From NCBI GenBank assembly GCA_963771845.1, contig CAVYVC010000035.1, forward strand, positions 102,866 through 166,865: a DNA stretch of 64,000 nt, written 5' to 3'. The translations under genes were made by a program, and so were the position numbers. The notes under the pieces were generated by a model. It was given only the letters and a program-made list of their open reading frames with translations, made no database searches and was not told the DNA's origin. The DNA is from VAZQ01 sp963771845 (GTDB taxonomy: Bacteria; Pseudomonadota; Alphaproteobacteria; Rhizobiales; Xanthobacteraceae). Of the stretch, positions 27,185 through 36,056 are shown in pieces. Positions within the stretch are counted from its first letter, which is position 1. Each line of letters begins with the position of its first letter.

Positions 27185-27926
27185 ATGGAGGATGCCGGAT
27201 CGTTTGCGCTTGCCATATTCACGCTTGGCGCGGCGACGGCCGCCTTTGTCGCCGGGCTCGCCGGCTTTGCGTTCGGGTTGATTGCCGCTGCAATCTGGCT
27301 TTACGCGCTCACGCCGATTCAAACGACGACCCTCATTGTTTTGTACGGGTTGCTGGTCCAGGGCTATGCCGTCTGGAAGCTGCGCCGTAATATCAATGTC
27401 AGTAGACTCTGCGCCCTTGATCATCGGAAGCGCCATTGGCGTTCCCGTCGGCATCCTGGTTTTGCGGTGGGTACCGCCGGGAACACTGCGGACCGCAATC
27501 GGTCTGCTGCTGATTGTATTTAGCCTGTACAATCTTGTGCGCCCTGCACTGCCCAGCGCAAAGCAAGCCGGGCGACTGGCAGATGCCGGCGCCGGGCTCA
27601 TCAATGGGCTGGTTGGCGGGGCAACCGGCCTTGCCGGAATTGTCGTCGTGATCTGGATCAGTCTGCGCGGCTGGTCGCGCGATGAGCAGCGCGCCGCATT
27701 TCAACCGACCGGGGTGGCGACGTTTTTCATTACGCTGATCGGATTGGGGGGTATCGGCGCAATCAACACGCAGACCATGCAGCTATTCGCCATCGGTCTA
27801 CCTGCTCTTGCCATCGGCACCTGGGCCGGCTGGAAGCTCTACGGCAAGCTCGACGAACGTAAATTCCGCGTCGCTGTCCTCGTCCTCCTCCTGCTGTCAG
27901 GCATCGCGCTTGTCATGATGGTTTGA
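27185..27926 (+). pseudogene. TauE/SafE-family membrane exporter, frameshifted
   Basis: First frame gives the N-terminal helices and loop (AAFVAGLAGFAFGLIAAAIWLY, TPIQTTTLIVLYGLLVQGYAVWKLRR). The second gives SAIGVPVGILVLRWVPPGTLRTAIGLLLIVFSLYNLV and the second repeat GLVGGATGLAGIVVVIWISLRGW...GVATFFITL. Removing a T at about 27410 joins them as NVSRLAPLIIGSAIGVPVG. About 246 aa if intact, the normal TauE/SafE size. Such exporters move sulfite or other anions and are often found in chromate or sulfur loci. As written, the two halves are separated. Confidence 0.85.
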
Positions 27927-27965
27927 TCTGCGCGCAGTCGCCGACGCAAGCTCGCTTTCGACGCG

Positions 27966-29360
27966 TCAATGCATGGGCCAGATCGACGCCACGATCGGCT
28001 CGAGGCCGGTGCGCCGGATCAGCGCCTTGGCCCGATCCTGCGCCTCCGCGTAGAGGTCGTGCTCGTTGAGCGTGAGCACCTTGCCGCCGCGCATGAGGAT
28101 TTTGCCGTCGACAATGACAGTGTCGGCGCAGCCCCCGTGCGCGCAATAGACGAGGTTGGCAATAGGATTGTGAACGGGCTGCCACTCCGGCCGCATGATG
28201 TCGAGGAGCGTGATATCGGCCTTCTTCTCCACTTCCAACGAGCCGAGGTCCTCGTCCCATTGCATGCAGCGCGCCCCATTGATGGTGAGCATCTCGACCG
28301 CGGTCTCGGGACGAAGCACCTTGGGATCAAGACGCGCTTCATGCAGGCCGCCGACGATGAGGAAGGCCTGCCGTATCGCATCGAGATAGTTGCTCGACAT
28401 GGCCGAATCCGAGCCAAGCGACACTGACAAACCAAGCTCCAGCATTTCCGGCGTCTTGCCATGGCTGATATTGCCCATGGCCTGATGCATGGACGCGCTG
28501 GGCGCGAGCGAAATCTTCACATCCCGCTGCTTGAGCATGTGCAGTTCCTTTGCGTCCACCCAGCCCATGTGGAGCAGCAGCAGATTGGGACCGAGCAGCC
28601 CGAGCTTTTCGAGCCGGGCAATGTCGCCCATGCCGTACTTGAGATGCGAGGCGACGGTTTCGTCACGATTCTCGCAAGCGTGACCGATGACTCCGACGCC
28701 GCGCTTTTCGGCAAGCTTGCCCAGCCGGCGCAGCAGATCGTCGGAACATGCGACCGGGACGCGAATTGAGAACCACGCCTTGAGCCGGCCGTTGAGCGCG
28801 CCGTCGAACTTGGCGACCATTTCATCGGCGCGTTCCAGCGCCTCCTCGGTCGGCTCAAAGAAGCCCGCTGGGAGATTGCCCATTACAGTCTGGCCCATGT
28901 CAAACACCGTGCGGGCGATCATCCCGCGCATGCCGCTTTCTTGCACTGCTTGCGCGGTCTCCGCGGTGAAATAGCTGCCGGGATCGGCAAAGCACGTGGT
29001 GCCGGCGCGGATCATCTCGACCTGGGCAAGCCGCGCGGCGCAAAGCGCGTCGCCTTTGTCCATATGCGCCTCGACCGGCCACAGCCGGCGGAACAGCCGC
29101 TCCGGTCCCGAATAGGCTTCATCCCCGCAGCTGCGCCCGAGCTGCTGGGCGTTGTGAACATGGGTATCGAAGATGCCGGGCAGGGCGAGCTTTCCGCGTC
29201 CGTCGATAACGTCATCGTCCGCCCGCGGTGGCAACTCATGGCTTTTCCCGACCGCGGCGATACGGCCATGCTCCATGATAAGCGTGCCGTCGCGAATGAT
29301 GCGCCGGCCCGGATCGACGGTGACGAGATAATCGATGTTGCTGATGACAAGACGGGACAT
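27966..29360 (-). CDS. Amidohydrolase (TrzA/AtzA-type metal-dependent deaminase/hydrolase)
   Basis: 464 aa from ATG 29360 (MSRLVISNIDYLVTVDPG); a start 13 codons upstream is less likely. Metal ligands: HVH in PGIFDTHVHNAQQ, His in VIGHACENRDE, His in LLLLHMGWVDAKE, Asp in SLGSDSAMSSNY. Subtype III amidohydrolases with this layout include S-adenosylhomocysteine/5'-methylthioadenosine deaminases and chlorohydrolases for triazines. The exact substrate cannot be fixed from motifs. Convergent with the TauE-like gene, divergent from the Bug receptor at 29.9 kb. Confidence 0.88.
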   Translation of the reverse strand: MSRLVISNIDYLVTVDPGRRIIRDGTLIMEHGRIAAVGKSHELPPRADDDVIDGRGKLALPGIFDTHVHNAQQLGRSCGDEAYSGPERLFRRLWPVEAHMDKGDALCAARLAQVEMIRAGTTCFADPGSYFTAETAQAVQESGMRGMIARTVFDMGQTVMGNLPAGFFEPTEEALERADEMVAKFDGALNGRLKAWFSIRVPVACSDDLLRRLGKLAEKRGVGVIGHACENRDETVASHLKYGMGDIARLEKLGLLGPNLLLLHMGWVDAKELHMLKQRDVKISLAPSASMHQAMGNISHGKTPEMLELGLSVSLGSDSAMSSNYLDAIRQAFLIVGGLHEARLDPKVLRPETAVEMLTINGARCMQWDEDLGSLEVEKKADITLLDIMRPEWQPVHNPIANLVYCAHGGCADTVIVDGKILMRGGKVLTLNEHDLYAEAQDRAKALIRRTGLEPIVASIWPMH

Positions 29361-29529
29361 TTGCGGCGCGGCTCCGGAACAACGCATCTGTGGCATCATT
29401 TTCCGGGACGCACCGCAGCAAGCGAGCCGCCGCCCCGGAATGACGGGCTATCTTGACGACCGGATACTAGAGCCAGTTTCGGTGACGTTCGATCACCACG
29501 CAATGGTGCAGCTCGCGGTACCTCTCCAC

Positions 29530-29775
29530 CGAACTCGGGTTTACCCGAGTTCGGCACTTTAATAGGCCGAAGCCGGATATATCCGACTTCGACTGGGGAG
29601 AGGTCGGATCGCGCTTGCGCGATCCGGGTGAGGGGGATCAGCTTTACGAGTAGTACCCCCCTCACGCGGAATGGGCGCGAGGCGCCCATTCCGACCTCTC
29701 CACGCAACCCGGGCTTGCCCGGGTTGCGCAGTGTCGTGCGCAAGTCGGGCAAGCCCGACTTGCGACGGGGAGAGG
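29530..29775. repeat. Cluster of six short perfect or near-perfect hairpins
   Basis: Palindromes of 20-25 bases at 29530-29553, 29568-29591, 29606-29625, 29668-29692, 29704-29727 and 29740-29763, each with 8-11 bp stems but different stem sequences. They are punctuated by GGGGAGAGGT (29595, 29766) or its inverse and GGGTGAGGGGG / CCCCCCTCAC. It looks like a mosaic of two inverted copies of a composite palindromic element known in Bradyrhizobium-like genomes. Fills the 504-base gap between divergent genes. Confidence 0.85.
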
Positions 29776-29864
29776 TGGACCTGCTGACTCGATCTCAGCG
29801 AAAAGAATCGATCCACTATTTCGGCTGCCGCTCATGCTAAGTTCAAGCCTCCAAGGAGACCGTC

Positions 29865-30842
29865 ATGGAGCTGCATCGCCGACGAATTCTGCAACTGGGA
29901 GCGGGTGCCGCCCTCCTTCCAAGCCTGCCTCACGGCGCGAGGAGCGAGACCTATCCTTCGCGCCCGGTGCGTCTGCTCGTGGGCTATGCCGCGGGCGGCG
30001 TCAATGACATATGCGCGCGGCTCACAGCGCAATGGCTCTCGCAGCGGCTCGGCCAGCAGTTCGTCGTCGAAGACCGGCCGGGCGCGGGCAGCAACCTCGC
30101 CACCGAGGCGGTCGTGCGGGCAAGCCCGGATGGCTATACGCTGCTTGAAGCTTCGACTTCGAACGCCTGGAACGCGACGCTCTATCAGAACCTGAATTTC
30201 GATTTCATCCGGGACATCGTGCCGGTCGCGAGCACCGTGATCACCTATAACGTCCTCGTCACCAATCTCGCATTCCCGGCCAAGACCGTTCCCGAGCTTA
30301 TCGCCTACGCCAAGGCCAATCCCGGCAAGGTCAACCTGGGTTCGGCCGGCCCGGGCAGCTCACCCCATCTCTACGGCGAACTGTTCAAGAGCATGACGGG
30401 GGTCGACATGACCACGGTGCATTACCGTGGCGATGGTCCTGCCATTCCCGATCTTCTTGGTGGACAGATCCAGGTCATGTTTGGCTCCGTGGTCTCATGG
30501 AGCGAGCAGATCGAGGGCGGCAAGGTGCGTGCCTTGGCGGTGACCAGTGCGACGCGCACGAAGCTGCTTCCGGACCTTCCGCCGATCGGCGAATTCGTTC
30601 CCGGCTATGAGGGCTTTGGCTGGCAGGGAATAGGCGCGCCAAAAAACACGCCGGCAGATGTCATCGACAAGCTCAATCGCGAGATCAATGCGGGGCTGGC
30701 CGATCCCCAGCTCAAAGCCCAGTTTGAGAATCTGGGCGCGGAAATTTTTCCAGGCTCGCCCGCGGAATTCGGCAAATTCATCGCGGATTACACCGAAAAA
30801 TGGGCGAAGGTCATCCGCGCTGCGGGAGTCAAGGCTGAATAG
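29865..30842 (+). CDS. Bug-type tripartite tricarboxylate transporter receptor
   Basis: 325 aa exported binding protein. Signal peptide MELHRRRILQLGAGAALLPSLPHGARS with a twin-arginine-like RRRIL. Family motifs: YPSRPVRLLVGYAAGGVNDICAR, RLGQQFVVEDRPGAGSN, SPDGYTLLEAS, NLGSAGPGSSPHLYGELF, VHYRGDGPAIPDLLGGQIQVMF, GAPKNTPADVIDKLN. Bug receptors deliver carboxylates to TctAB or act in sensing; no tctA/tctB is near, as is common. An intact relative of the wreck at 12.1 kb. ATG preceded by AAGGAGACCGTC. Confidence 0.92.
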   Translation: MELHRRRILQLGAGAALLPSLPHGARSETYPSRPVRLLVGYAAGGVNDICARLTAQWLSQRLGQQFVVEDRPGAGSNLATEAVVRASPDGYTLLEASTSNAWNATLYQNLNFDFIRDIVPVASTVITYNVLVTNLAFPAKTVPELIAYAKANPGKVNLGSAGPGSSPHLYGELFKSMTGVDMTTVHYRGDGPAIPDLLGGQIQVMFGSVVSWSEQIEGGKVRALAVTSATRTKLLPDLPPIGEFVPGYEGFGWQGIGAPKNTPADVIDKLNREINAGLADPQLKAQFENLGAEIFPGSPAEFGKFIADYTEKWAKVIRAAGVKAE

Positions 30843-30937
30843 CACCGCGCACAATCGCTTTGCGGCGCATGCAAGAAGACGCGCGCGCAGGCAATTACGC
30901 CCCTAACGCGCGCTGATCTGAAGGTCTGGTGGCTTGA

Positions 30938-31189
30938 TTACTGTTTGACCGACTTTGCCTGGGTGGTCGTGCCCGGCTTCACGGCCGCTTCTTTGTCGAC
31001 CTTGGCGGGCGCGCTGCTTGTGCCAGGATTAACAGGGGTTTTCGCAGCCGCGCTTCCAGCGAGCGGCATTTCCTTGTGGACGCCGGCTGGCGGCGCGCCG
31101 GCAGCTTTTGGATTGTCCTGGGCATAGCTGACCCCAACGATGCCGCCAACGGCGGTGGCAAGGACAAGGGTCGCGATTGCACTTCTCAT
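30938..31189 (-). CDS. Small exported Ala/Pro/Lys-rich protein
   Basis: 83 aa. Signal peptide MRSAIATLVLATAVGGIVGVSYAQ, then a low-complexity chain rich in Ala, Pro, Lys and Thr with no Cys. Probably periplasmic and disordered. ATG preceded by GGAGACATAG. No family recognised; similar small rhizobial exported proteins are known without function. Confidence 0.65.
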   Translation of the reverse strand: MRSAIATLVLATAVGGIVGVSYAQDNPKAAGAPPAGVHKEMPLAGSAAAKTPVNPGTSSAPAKVDKEAAVKPGTTTQAKSVKQ

Positions 31190-31424
31190 CTATGTCTCCT
31201 CAACTTTGGAGCACCCTCCGGTACTCTAGGCAGCTAACGACGCATTGCGGCGCAAAGTTGTTCCGGTTTTGGCAGTTCAGCACCTTTTGATCTTGACGTT
31301 ACTGATGACTCTACCGGCTAACACTGCCGCTTGTTTTGAATGCCCAGCAACCATCTTCCCGACCGGCTTTTCCTATGATAAGGAACCACATTCTTAAAAT
31401 TAATCATAGACAGAGGGGGACACC

Positions 31425-31784
31425 TTGCGCAAGCTCGTCACAGCACCGCTTTTCGGTCTATTGCTCGCGGTGAGCGCCGGCACCCAGTGGGCTCAGGCGC
31501 AATCTGTCACTTTTTGCTTTACCAACAACTCGTCCTACATCATCTACTTGCGCGCGTTTTCGACCAGCCGAAATGCAGTATGGCCGGCCGGCGAAAGCTG
31601 GGTTCTCAATGACCGAGGCCGACGCTGTGCATCGCTATCCTGTAGTCCAGGCGAACAAATTTGCTATGGCGGGACCAATAATGCAGGAGGGGACTGGGGG
31701 GTCGGGTTCAACGCCACGCACGGCTGCCCCAACTGCTGCGGAACCTGTGACAATGGGGAGTACGGCTGGAACCTGACTGACTAA
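31425..31784 (+). CDS. Small exported cysteine-rich protein
   Basis: 119 aa from TTG 31425, preceded by CAGAGGGGGACACC. A signal peptide ends around AQAQS. The mature 95 residues contain nine Cys (FCFTNN, RCASLSCSP, QICYGG, HGCPNCCGTCDNG), suggesting several disulfides in the periplasm or outside. FCFTNNSSYIIYLRAFSTSRN looks like a beta-strand opening of a spore-coat or thaumatin-like fold, but this is only an impression. Not recognised. Confidence 0.65.
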   Translation: MRKLVTAPLFGLLLAVSAGTQWAQAQSVTFCFTNNSSYIIYLRAFSTSRNAVWPAGESWVLNDRGRRCASLSCSPGEQICYGGTNNAGGDWGVGFNATHGCPNCCGTCDNGEYGWNLTD

Positions 31785-31900
31785 CGCAGCGACTCCTCCG
31801 CACCTCCCCGATAACGACCGAATTGCTCTGCAGATATGATCCGCCCCTTGCTGCCAGAACCAAACATCGCCAAGCCGGCCACTAACGGACTTTGTTGCCG

Positions 31901-32266
31901 TTAAATCCAAACATCACCCTCGGCTGTGCGCTCGCCACCCGCATGGCCGGTATTGGGTACGCCACGCGGTTCGATCAGCAATAGCTTGACCTCATGTTCG
32001 GCGTAAGGCTTGTGCTCTACACCCTTCGGGACGACGAACATCTCGCCCGCCGAGACATGGACCGCGCCGTCGCGAAAATCGATCCTGAGAACGCCATCCA
32101 GGACGATGAACGTCTCATCCGTATCCTTGTGATCGTGCCAAATGAAGTCACCCTGCAACTTCACGAGCTTGAACTGGTAGTCATTCATTTCGGCTATGAC
32201 CTTCGGCTGCCATTGCTCATGGAATAATCCGAATTTCTTGCCGAAATTGATTGCCTCGTAAGTCAT
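31901..32266 (-). CDS. Cupin-domain protein
   Basis: 121 aa from ATG 32266 (MTYEAINFGKKFGLFHEQW). One cupin: motif 1 WHDHKDTDETFIVLDGVLRIDF (HDH...E) and motif 2 EMFVVPKGVEHKPYAEHEVKLLLIEPRG, with the His/Glu metal-binding set complete. Cytoplasmic; binds a divalent metal. A generic cupin widespread in proteobacteria; the ligand is not deducible. An in-frame start 14 codons earlier lacks family similarity. Confidence 0.87.
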   Translation of the reverse strand: MTYEAINFGKKFGLFHEQWQPKVIAEMNDYQFKLVKLQGDFIWHDHKDTDETFIVLDGVLRIDFRDGAVHVSAGEMFVVPKGVEHKPYAEHEVKLLLIEPRGVPNTGHAGGERTAEGDVWI

Positions 32267-32311
32267 GTGGCTCTCCGTCGATAGCCGAGGCGTGCCCCTT
32301 CGATCCATTGC

Positions 32312-33649
32312 TCAAAGAAACCGCCACCAGACATAGAGATGGCAGATGGCGACTGACACGATCATCATCGGCATGCCGTAGAGCGTATAGGTCAGAAACC
32401 GGAAAGGAACGCCATTACGTTCGGCCAGGCCGGCAACGGTCAAATTAGCGGACGCGCCGATCAGAGTCCCATTGCCGCCAAGACAGGCTCCAAGCGAAAG
32501 GCACCACCATAGCGGTTCAATCTTGTCCGTGCCGCCGAAGGAGGGTGCCACGCCTTTGATCAAGGGGATCATGGTGGCGACAAACGGGATATTGTCGATG
32601 ATGGCCGAGAGAAAGGCGGAAGCCCACAGGATTGCGTAAGCGGCGCTCGCCAACCGGCCGCCTGTGACCTCTACAAGCTTGTTCGCGAGAACCCCGAGCA
32701 GGCCTGCAACGTCGACACCATGCACGACGACAAACAGCCCGATAAAAAAGAAAATCGTGATCCATTCGACGTCGCTGAATGTCTTATGGACATTCTCCGA
32801 CTGCTTCTCGTTGTGATGCTGCCAATTGTCGAGAAACATCAGCACGGCAGCGCCAGCGAGCGCGATGGTCGCAGGCTCAAGACGCAGCGGTCGCGCCAGA
32901 ACGAACGCAACGATGACGATCGCGAGCACGGCCAGCGACTGCTTGAGCAGCGTCCAGTCGAGGATTGTCGATCGCGCGTTCATGCCCATGACCAGCGCCT
33001 TGCGCGCCGGAGTTGACTTGAGCGCCTTTCCCCACACGACATGGATCATCAGCGCCTGCGCCGCCATGACCACGATGATGACCGGCGTGAGATTGATCAC
33101 GAAAGCATTGAAATCGAGACCGACCTGCGAGCCGATCAGGATGTTTGGAGGGTCGCCGATCAGGGTGGCGGTTCCGCCGATATTGGAGGCGAAGACCTCG
33201 CCAAAGAGGAAGGGATAAGGCGGCACGTCGAGCTCTTTGGCGATGGCGAGCGTCACCGGCACTATCAGCAGGACCGTGGTGACATTATCGAGCAAGGCGG
33301 ACACCACAGCCGTAGTGATCTGCAGTAACAGCAGGATTCCCGCCGGATGCGCATTGGCTTTCTGCGCCGACCAGATCGCGAGATATTGGAACATGCCCGA
33401 CCGTCGAGAGATCGAGACCAGGATCATCATGCCGGTGAGGAGGCCGATCGTGTTCCAGTCAATTCCTCGCAGCGCCTCGTCCTGATCGAGGGCGCCGGTA
33501 AAGACCATGACCGAGGCGCCGAGCAGCGCCACGATCGCGCGGTTGAGCTTGTCCCAGATGATGGCGGCATAGGTAATGCACAGAATGAGCGTGGACACGA
33601 TCAGCGGATCGAGGCCGAAGAAAATGTGTGGTATGAAATGGTCAGACAC
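32312..33649 (-). CDS. ArsB/NhaD-type ion transporter (SLC13-like)
   Basis: About 445 aa polytopic inner-membrane protein. Two inverted halves each carry a signature hairpin: LLDNVTTVLLIVPVTLAIAKEL with GGTATLIGDPPNILIGS, and AIIDNIPFVATMIPLIKG with GGNGTLIGASANLTVAGLAE. These are typical of the ArsB/NhaD/citrate (IT) superfamily. Substrate may be Na+/H+, arsenite or another ion; no arsenic genes are nearby. GTG at 33649 is taken as start (GAGGG upstream); TTG at 33664 is possible. Confidence 0.87.
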   Translation of the reverse strand: MSDHFIPHIFFGLDPLIVSTLILCITYAAIIWDKLNRAIVALLGASVMVFTGALDQDEALRGIDWNTIGLLTGMMILVSISRRSGMFQYLAIWSAQKANAHPAGILLLLQITTAVVSALLDNVTTVLLIVPVTLAIAKELDVPPYPFLFGEVFASNIGGTATLIGDPPNILIGSQVGLDFNAFVINLTPVIIVVMAAQALMIHVVWGKALKSTPARKALVMGMNARSTILDWTLLKQSLAVLAIVIVAFVLARPLRLEPATIALAGAAVLMFLDNWQHHNEKQSENVHKTFSDVEWITIFFFIGLFVVVHGVDVAGLLGVLANKLVEVTGGRLASAAYAILWASAFLSAIIDNIPFVATMIPLIKGVAPSFGGTDKIEPLWWCLSLGACLGGNGTLIGASANLTVAGLAERNGVPFRFLTYTLYGMPMMIVSVAICHLYVWWRFL

Positions 33650-33686
33650 GCGATTTGCCCTCAACGAGGGTGCTCCGAGTAAGTGC

Positions 33687-36056
33687 CTACTGTGTGCTCG
33701 CCAGCACGCCCAATCCCTTGAGCACTCGCTCCGGGGTCGCGGGGAATTCGCGGATGTCGCCGCCGTGTTGGCTCAGCGCGTCGGCGACCGCGCAGGCCAC
33801 CGACCCGAGCGCGCCGATGATCGAGCCTTCGCCACAGCCCTTGAAGCCGCCCAGTGCCGCGGACGCAACGTTGGCGTGATGTAGCTCGATGCGCGGAATC
33901 TCCAGCGCGGAGGGAACGAGATAATCGGCCAGCGTCATGGTGCGCGGCTGCCCAGTCTCGTCGTACACCAGTTCCTCGAGCAGCGCCTCCCCGATGCCCT
34001 GGGCGATGCCGCCGATGATCTGCCCTTCAACGACGGCGGGATTGATCATCGTGCCGACGTCCTCCGCGGCGACGTAGCGCACGACCTCGACTTCGCCGGT
34101 TTTCGGATCCACGTCGACCACGGCAATGTGGGCGCCGCCTGCGAAGCTGCCGAATTTCGGGTCATAGAAGGCGGTGACCTCGAACCCCGGATTGAGCTCC
34201 TGCGGGATGCTCTTGGCCGAGAAAAAGCTCTTCTCCGCCAAATCCCTGAGCGCGATGCTCTTCGAGCGGTCGAGGCTGTGGACGACGCTATTTGTGATGG
34301 TCAGGTCCTCGACCGGCACATCGAGCAGGAAAGCGCCAATGGCAAGAATGCGCTGGCGCAGTTCGCGTGCGGCTCTGATGGTCGCGCCGCTGCCGAAGAC
34401 GGCGGTCCGCGACGCAAATGTGCCAAACCCGTAGGGTGCCGCGGCAGTGTCGTTGGAGATGCTTGCGATGTCTTCCAGCCTGATGCCGAGCTCGTCGCAG
34501 GCGACTTGGCGCATCGCCGTCATGATGCGCTGGCCTTGTGATGGCAGCGCCGCAGCGATCGTGAGCACGCCGGTCGTTTCGAGCCGCAGCGTGACGGCAT
34601 CGCGACCGGGTTGCAGTAAAGTGCCGGGACCAACCGCGGTACTGGTGCCAAGTCCTGTAAGCTCGGCATAGCAGGCCACGCCGATGCCGCGGAGCTTGCC
34701 GTTGGGTTTGCCTTCGTGTTGCTCTTTGCGCAGCCGTTCGTAGCCGGACTTGGCGACGGCAAGCTTGAGGCATGGCAGGTAATTCACGTTGTCGTGCACG
34801 AGATTGTTGGCGTTCCGGTAAGGCATCGCCTCGAGCGGGATGAGATTCCTCTGCCGGATCTCGACCGGATCGAGCTCGAGCCGGCGCCCGAGCTCGTCGA
34901 TCAACAGCTCAAGCGATGCCGACGCCGAGGGCCGTCCGACGGCGCGGTAGGGACCAACCGGCGTCTTGTTGGTGGCCACTCCCCGGGTGCGATAACGCAT
35001 GGCCTCGATCCGGTAAGGCCCCGGCATCAAGCCAGCCGTCTGCAGCGGCTCCATTCCGGCCGACCAGAGATACGTCGAGTAGGCCCCGACATCGACCCAG
35101 ATATCCGAGCTGATCGCGAGGATGCGGCCGTTCTTGTCAGCCGCTATTTGCAGTTCAATGTACTGGTCGCGGGCATGGGTCGAGGCGACCATGTTTTCCA
35201 GCCGATCCTCGACCCATTTCACCGGACGGCGCAGCTGCAGGGCGAGCCAGGCGCAGACAAACTCTTCCGGATAGATCGACGCCTTCTGACCGAAGCCGCC
35301 GCCGGTGTGCGGAACGATGACGCGAATGTCCGTCTCGGCCAGGCGCAGATGCTTGGCAAGGTAATGCCGCACCACATATGGAAGCTGGTGACTGATCCAA
35401 ACGGTCAGCGTGAATGTGCTCTCTCTATAGCCGGCAACACAGCCGCGACTTTCAAGGCAGAGCGCCTGCTTGCGCCCGATGCGGAACGGCCGCTTGACCA
35501 CCACGTGGGCATTTCGGAATGCCGCGTCGACATCGCCGCGCTGGTACTCGCGCTTGATGAGATAATTGTTCTTGCACTCGGCATGAACGAGCGGTGCGTC
35601 GTCCTGTTCGCCCAGGCGCGGGTCGGTGACTGCCGGCAATGGCTCATAACCGACCTCGATGAGCTCGCAGGCATCTTCGGCGGTAGCCCGATCTTCGGCG
35701 ACAACGGCACAAATTGCCTCGCCGCAGAAGCGCACCTTGTCGACGGCAAGCCAGTGCTGGATCGATATGCCACCCGAGAACCGGTTGGGCATGCTGCGAA
35801 ACGGATCGACCTTGCCGAGAAGCTCTTTTCCGGTGAGTACTTTTATGACGCCAGGCAGCTGCCGCGCCTTTCCGGCATCGACGTAATTGAGACGGGCGTG
35901 TGCATGCTGGCTGCGCAGGAATGCCAGCTGGTACATGCCGGGCAGCTTGATGTCGTTGAGAAAACGCCCGTCTCCCTCGACCAGCGGGACTGCCTCGTCC
36001 GGGATCACCGGCGATCCGACCGCCTTGAGATTGACGAAGCGCGCATCCGACGTCAC
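33687..36056 (-). CDS. Xanthine dehydrogenase-family molybdopterin-binding subunit (large, L)
   Basis: 789 aa from GTG 36056, which overlaps the upstream stop as GTGA and follows CAGGAG; the longer open frame upstream is antisense-like and rejected. Hammerhead domain near residues 10-125 (VPLVEGDGRFLNDIKLPGM). Mo-cofactor binding: GGGFGQKASIYPEEF; substrate loop PVGPYRAVGRPSAS; catalytic Glu in GFKGCGEGSIIGALG. The loop is neither AYxCSFR (form I CO dehydrogenase) nor the common AYRGAGR, so CO oxidation is not supported. It hydroxylates an aromatic or heterocyclic carbon; substrate unknown. Works with the S and M subunits below. Confidence 0.9.
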   Translation of the reverse strand: MTSDARFVNLKAVGSPVIPDEAVPLVEGDGRFLNDIKLPGMYQLAFLRSQHAHARLNYVDAGKARQLPGVIKVLTGKELLGKVDPFRSMPNRFSGGISIQHWLAVDKVRFCGEAICAVVAEDRATAEDACELIEVGYEPLPAVTDPRLGEQDDAPLVHAECKNNYLIKREYQRGDVDAAFRNAHVVVKRPFRIGRKQALCLESRGCVAGYRESTFTLTVWISHQLPYVVRHYLAKHLRLAETDIRVIVPHTGGGFGQKASIYPEEFVCAWLALQLRRPVKWVEDRLENMVASTHARDQYIELQIAADKNGRILAISSDIWVDVGAYSTYLWSAGMEPLQTAGLMPGPYRIEAMRYRTRGVATNKTPVGPYRAVGRPSASASLELLIDELGRRLELDPVEIRQRNLIPLEAMPYRNANNLVHDNVNYLPCLKLAVAKSGYERLRKEQHEGKPNGKLRGIGVACYAELTGLGTSTAVGPGTLLQPGRDAVTLRLETTGVLTIAAALPSQGQRIMTAMRQVACDELGIRLEDIASISNDTAAAPYGFGTFASRTAVFGSGATIRAARELRQRILAIGAFLLDVPVEDLTITNSVVHSLDRSKSIALRDLAEKSFFSAKSIPQELNPGFEVTAFYDPKFGSFAGGAHIAVVDVDPKTGEVEVVRYVAAEDVGTMINPAVVEGQIIGGIAQGIGEALLEELVYDETGQPRTMTLADYLVPSALEIPRIELHHANVASAALGGFKGCGEGSIIGALGSVACAVADALSQHGGDIREFPATPERVLKGLGVLASTQ

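Noticed and set aside
29530..29775. Possible CRISPR array
   Set aside because: The palindromes differ in sequence and spacing; there is no constant repeat with unique spacers and no cas gene.
33687..36056. Form I aerobic CO dehydrogenase (coxL)
   Set aside because: The active-site AYxCSFR motif is not present; the loop reads PYRAVGRP.
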